NCBI GenBank assembly: GCA_945866285.1 | Contig: CAMBHC010000104.1 | Location: 1-8,158, forward strand | From: Candidatus Sulfopaludibacter sp. SbA3 | Lineage (GTDB): Bacteria; Acidobacteriota; Vicinamibacteria; Vicinamibacterales; UBA2999 | Direction of reading: 5' to 3' | DNA length: 8,158 nt | In this document: positions 6,867-8,158 of the stretch, in pieces | Layout: each line of letters starts with the position of its first letter | Numbering within the stretch: the stretch's first letter is position 1 | Program-made: the position numbers and the translations under genes | The notes under the pieces: model-generated | What the model saw: only the letters and a program-made list of their open reading frames with translations | The model's database searches: none | What the model was told of the DNA's origin: nothing

Positions 6867-6954
6867 AATAACGAAGAACAAATTACGAAGAACAAATAGC
6901 GAGCGTCTTCGTTCTTCGTTCTTCGTTATTTGTTATTTGTTATTAGTTCTTCCT
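6867..6954. repeat. 7-bp-unit tandem array forming a large inverted repeat between convergent genes
   Basis: From 6871 the sequence parses in perfect 7-base phase: ACGAAGA, ACAAATT, ACGAAGA, ACAAATA, a central GCGAGCG (6899-6905), then TCTTCGT three times (6906-6926), TATTTGT twice (6927-6940), TATTAGT and TCTTCCT (ending 6954). The right units are reverse complements of the left ones. The outer arms 6867-6879 and 6918-6930 pair over 13 bp, and 6885-6891 pairs with 6906-6912. It fills the space between the beta-helix stop (6866) and the cytochrome stop (6954), so it could act as a terminator for both strands. It is strikingly AT-rich against its surroundings. Confidence 0.85.
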
Positions 6955-7388
6955 TACTTACCCTGCAGCGTCGCCAGGTATTCCACCAGCGATTCGATGC
7001 GCCGCTTCACGGCGTCGGCATCACCGGCGCCAGCCGAGGCCAGGAACGCATCGCCCCACTGCGGCATGTCACCGCCGCCGTGGCCCTTGACCTTCTTCTT
7101 GCCGTCGATCACCTGGAACACCATGTCACGCGGAAAGGTGCCGCCATTGCGTTCGGTGAGTCCCGTGAGGTCCGCGGGTTTTGGCTTGAGCGTGGCCGCC
7201 AGCGTGCCGGTGCCCTTGGCATCCTTGCCGTGGCACGCGACGCAGTATTGCGCGAAGTTATTGGCTCCCGCAGCGACCATCGCCCGGGGCGGCGCCGCCG
7301 CCGGTTCTTGGGCGGAAATGGTTGATTGAGTGCCGAGCGTAATGGCCAACGCCAACGCAAGGCCGAATCCGAAAAGTGTCAAGCGCAT
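6954..7388 (-). CDS. Periplasmic single-heme c-type cytochrome
   Basis: The product is 144 residues. It begins with a signal peptide (hydrophobic 4-20, cleavage likely after I-S-A at 26, before Q-E). One heme-attachment motif, C-V-A-C-H, lies at 49-53. The distal ligand is probably Met108 in G-G-G-D-M-P-Q-W-G. The final helix, V-K-R-R-I-E-S-L-V-E-Y-L-A-T-L-Q, is the typical class I cytochrome c C-terminal helix. It is a soluble electron carrier in the periplasm; its partners are unknown, though a periplasmic PQQ-type dehydrogenase lies about 5 kb away. The ATG at 7388 is supported by AGAGG (7400-7396) seven bases upstream. That site lies within a perfect dyad, so translation may be modulated. 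The stop codon (TAA, 6956-6954) overlaps the last unit of the heptad array. The amidase gene ends 124 bases upstream on the same strand behind candidate terminators. Confidence 0.92.
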   Translation of the reverse strand: MRLTLFGFGLALALAITLGTQSTISAQEPAAAPPRAMVAAGANNFAQYCVACHGKDAKGTGTLAATLKPKPADLTGLTERNGGTFPRDMVFQVIDGKKKVKGHGGGDMPQWGDAFLASAGAGDADAVKRRIESLVEYLATLQGK

Positions 7389-7391
7389 GGC

Positions 7392-7411
7392 GATACCTCT
7401 TGTCAGGTATC
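7392..7411 (-). promoter_or_regulatory. Perfect 7-bp dyad covering the cytochrome c ribosome binding site
   Basis: Reading toward the gene, GATACCT is followed by six bases (GACAAG) and AGGTATC, the exact reverse complement. The AGG of the Shine-Dalgarno sequence AGAGG (7400-7396) falls in the second arm, three bases short of the ATG. As RNA it would form a hairpin hiding the ribosome binding site; as DNA it is a 20-bp operator-like palindrome. No protein or ligand can be named. Confidence 0.5.
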
Positions 7412-7442
7412 AGTGCAGAACTGGTGCCAGTGTGGTTTGCCC

Positions 7443-7466
7443 AAAAAAACACGCCCAAATTGGCGC
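7443..7466 (-). terminator. Possible second intrinsic terminator upstream of the cytochrome gene
   Basis: On the - strand GCGCC (7466-7462), a six-base loop, and GGCGT (7455-7451) form a five-pair stem with one G-T pair, followed by G and seven Ts (7449-7443). The stem is short, so this is weaker than the terminator at 7505-7527. It would catch readthrough from the amidase. Confidence 0.35.
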
Positions 7467-7504
7467 CGGACTGGCGCGCCGAGGGGAAAAACCCCCGCGC
7501 CGCG

Positions 7505-7527
7505 AAAAATCCTCAGGGCGCTGAGGA
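7505..7527 (-). terminator. Rho-independent terminator at the end of the amidase gene
   Basis: On the - strand TCCTCAG (7527-7521), loop CGCC, and CTGAGGA (7516-7510) form a perfect 7-bp stem followed directly by five Ts (7509-7505). The amidase stop TGA (7515-7513) sits in the second arm of the stem, so the hairpin overlaps the last codons. Confidence 0.7.
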
Positions 7528-8157
7528 GGGTGGCACCCGCTTCTTTGTCGCCTGCTCGAACGCGTAGGCCAACTCGATCAGTTTCGGTTCGCTGCACTGC
7601 GCGCCGACGAACCCGACGCCAAACGGCGCCGGCTTGGCGCTGAAGCCGGGTGGCAGGGGCGGGTTGGGGGCGTTCGGCACCATTCCGAAGGGCACCGCGA
7701 TAATCGGATAGCCGGCGCGCGACGCGACCCCGGCGCCGCTGCCACCTGGCGTGATGATCGCGTCGAGCTTGTGCGTCTTCAGCACCGCGTCGATGCCCTG
7801 GTCGCGGCTCAAGCGATGGTCCTTCGCATGGTCGGCATCGTAGCGGGCCTTGTCGGCCACCAGATCCATCTCGTCCGAGATGTCGAGACGCGATTGTTGG
7901 TAGCGGATCGCGCCGGCCTTGGCGTGCGCCATGTTCCAGTTGCGCAGCTCGGTCAGGGTCTTGACCGGGGCCGACGGTCCCAGGCTCGCCAGCCATGCAT
8001 TGAAGTCGCGCTTCATGCCGTACTTGAAGGCCACGGTGCACTGGGCATCCTTGCCCCTCGCGTGTTCCGCGCCGGAGCAGTAATCAAACACCGGGAAACT
8101 GTCGTTGGCGTCGGTCGCGACAAAGCTTGGCAAGTCGGCAGGGTCTACGACCGTGGC
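7513..8157 (-). CDS. Amidase-signature family enzyme, C-terminal part only
   Basis: The frame is open to the right edge (first visible residues A-T-V-V-D-P-A-D), so 214 C-terminal residues are seen and the start is outside. The family is recognised by F-K-Y-G-M-K-R-D-F-N-A-W-L-A, then K-T-L-T-E-L-R-N-W-N-x-x-H, L-D-A-I-I-T-P-G-G-S-G-A-G-V-A-S-R-A-G-Y-P-I-I-A-V-P-F-G, P-F-G-V-G-F-V-G-A-Q-C-S-E-P-K-L-I-E-L-A-Y-A-F-E-Q-A-T. This is the standard C-terminal core of amidase-signature hydrolases, relatives of GatA. The Ser-cisSer-Lys catalytic centre lies in the missing N-terminal half. The divergent tail and lack of a visible GatB/GatC context favour a stand-alone amidase over tRNA amidotransferase; substrate unknown. 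Two Cys in the F-D-Y-C and A-Q-C segments hint at disulfides if exported, but the N-terminus is not visible. A terminator overlaps the stop. Confidence 0.87.
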   Translation of the reverse strand, partial: ATVVDPADLPSFVATDANDSFPVFDYCSGAEHARGKDAQCTVAFKYGMKRDFNAWLASLGPSAPVKTLTELRNWNMAHAKAGAIRYQQSRLDISDEMDLVADKARYDADHAKDHRLSRDQGIDAVLKTHKLDAIITPGGSGAGVASRAGYPIIAVPFGMVPNAPNPPLPPGFSAKPAPFGVGFVGAQCSEPKLIELAYAFEQATKKRVPPSSAP

Positions 8158-8158
8158 G

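Noticed and set aside
5874..6881. 335-residue open frame on the - strand inside the beta-helix gene
   Set aside because: Low-complexity Arg/Ala/Val-rich translation opposite a well-supported secreted protein; it also runs into the heptad repeat.
6867..6954. CRISPR-like or attachment-site interpretation of the heptad array
   Set aside because: Units are 7 bases with no spacers, no cas or integrase gene is nearby, and the halves are inverted rather than direct repeats.
7403..8041. 212-residue - strand open frame alternative to the amidase
   Set aside because: It is the Arg-rich shifted frame; only the frame ending at 7513 has amidase-signature motifs.

Overview
The window looks like a piece of a high-GC Gram-negative chromosome. 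It encodes Sec signal peptides, an outer-membrane beta-barrel candidate, a periplasmic c-type cytochrome and a secreted PQQ-type dehydrogenase, and it often uses GTG or TTG starts. The mix of family types is typical of Acidobacteriota (Vicinamibacteria-like) or a similar soil/sediment lineage. That placement is an inference, because there is no rRNA or other marker gene here. Both ends cut through genes. I see no tRNA, rRNA, CRISPR array, transposase or phage gene.

Left part (1-2691, + strand): the 3' part of a zinc-ribbon membrane protein, then a secreted PQQ-type glucose/sorbosone dehydrogenase with a plausible near-leaderless promoter, then nine bases later a small RBBP9/YdeN-type alpha/beta hydrolase with a TTG start. 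Middle left (2695-4586, - strand): a two-gene, translationally coupled unit (GTGA overlap). The first gene is an exported cupredoxin-domain protein with a His/Cys/His/Met copper site; the second is an outer-membrane beta-barrel protein. The unit converges on the hydrolase with only three bases between stop codons.

Middle right (4602-6866): a divergent intergenic region carries GGTGCCAA direct repeats. It is followed by an HD-domain phosphohydrolase of the SpoT-hydrolase/MESH1 type and, one base later, a secreted right-handed parallel beta-helix protein. An 84-bp array of 7-bp units then forms a large inverted repeat between convergent genes.

Right part (6954-8158, - strand): a single-heme cytochrome c whose ribosome binding site lies inside a perfect 7-bp dyad, preceded by two candidate intrinsic terminators that isolate it from an upstream amidase-signature enzyme (C-terminal half only). 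Most of the window reads as housekeeping or exported-metabolism genes. No complete new defence or mobile system is visible. The items most worth a second look are the cupredoxin/barrel pair, the heptad inverted repeat and the dyad over the cytochrome c ribosome binding site.
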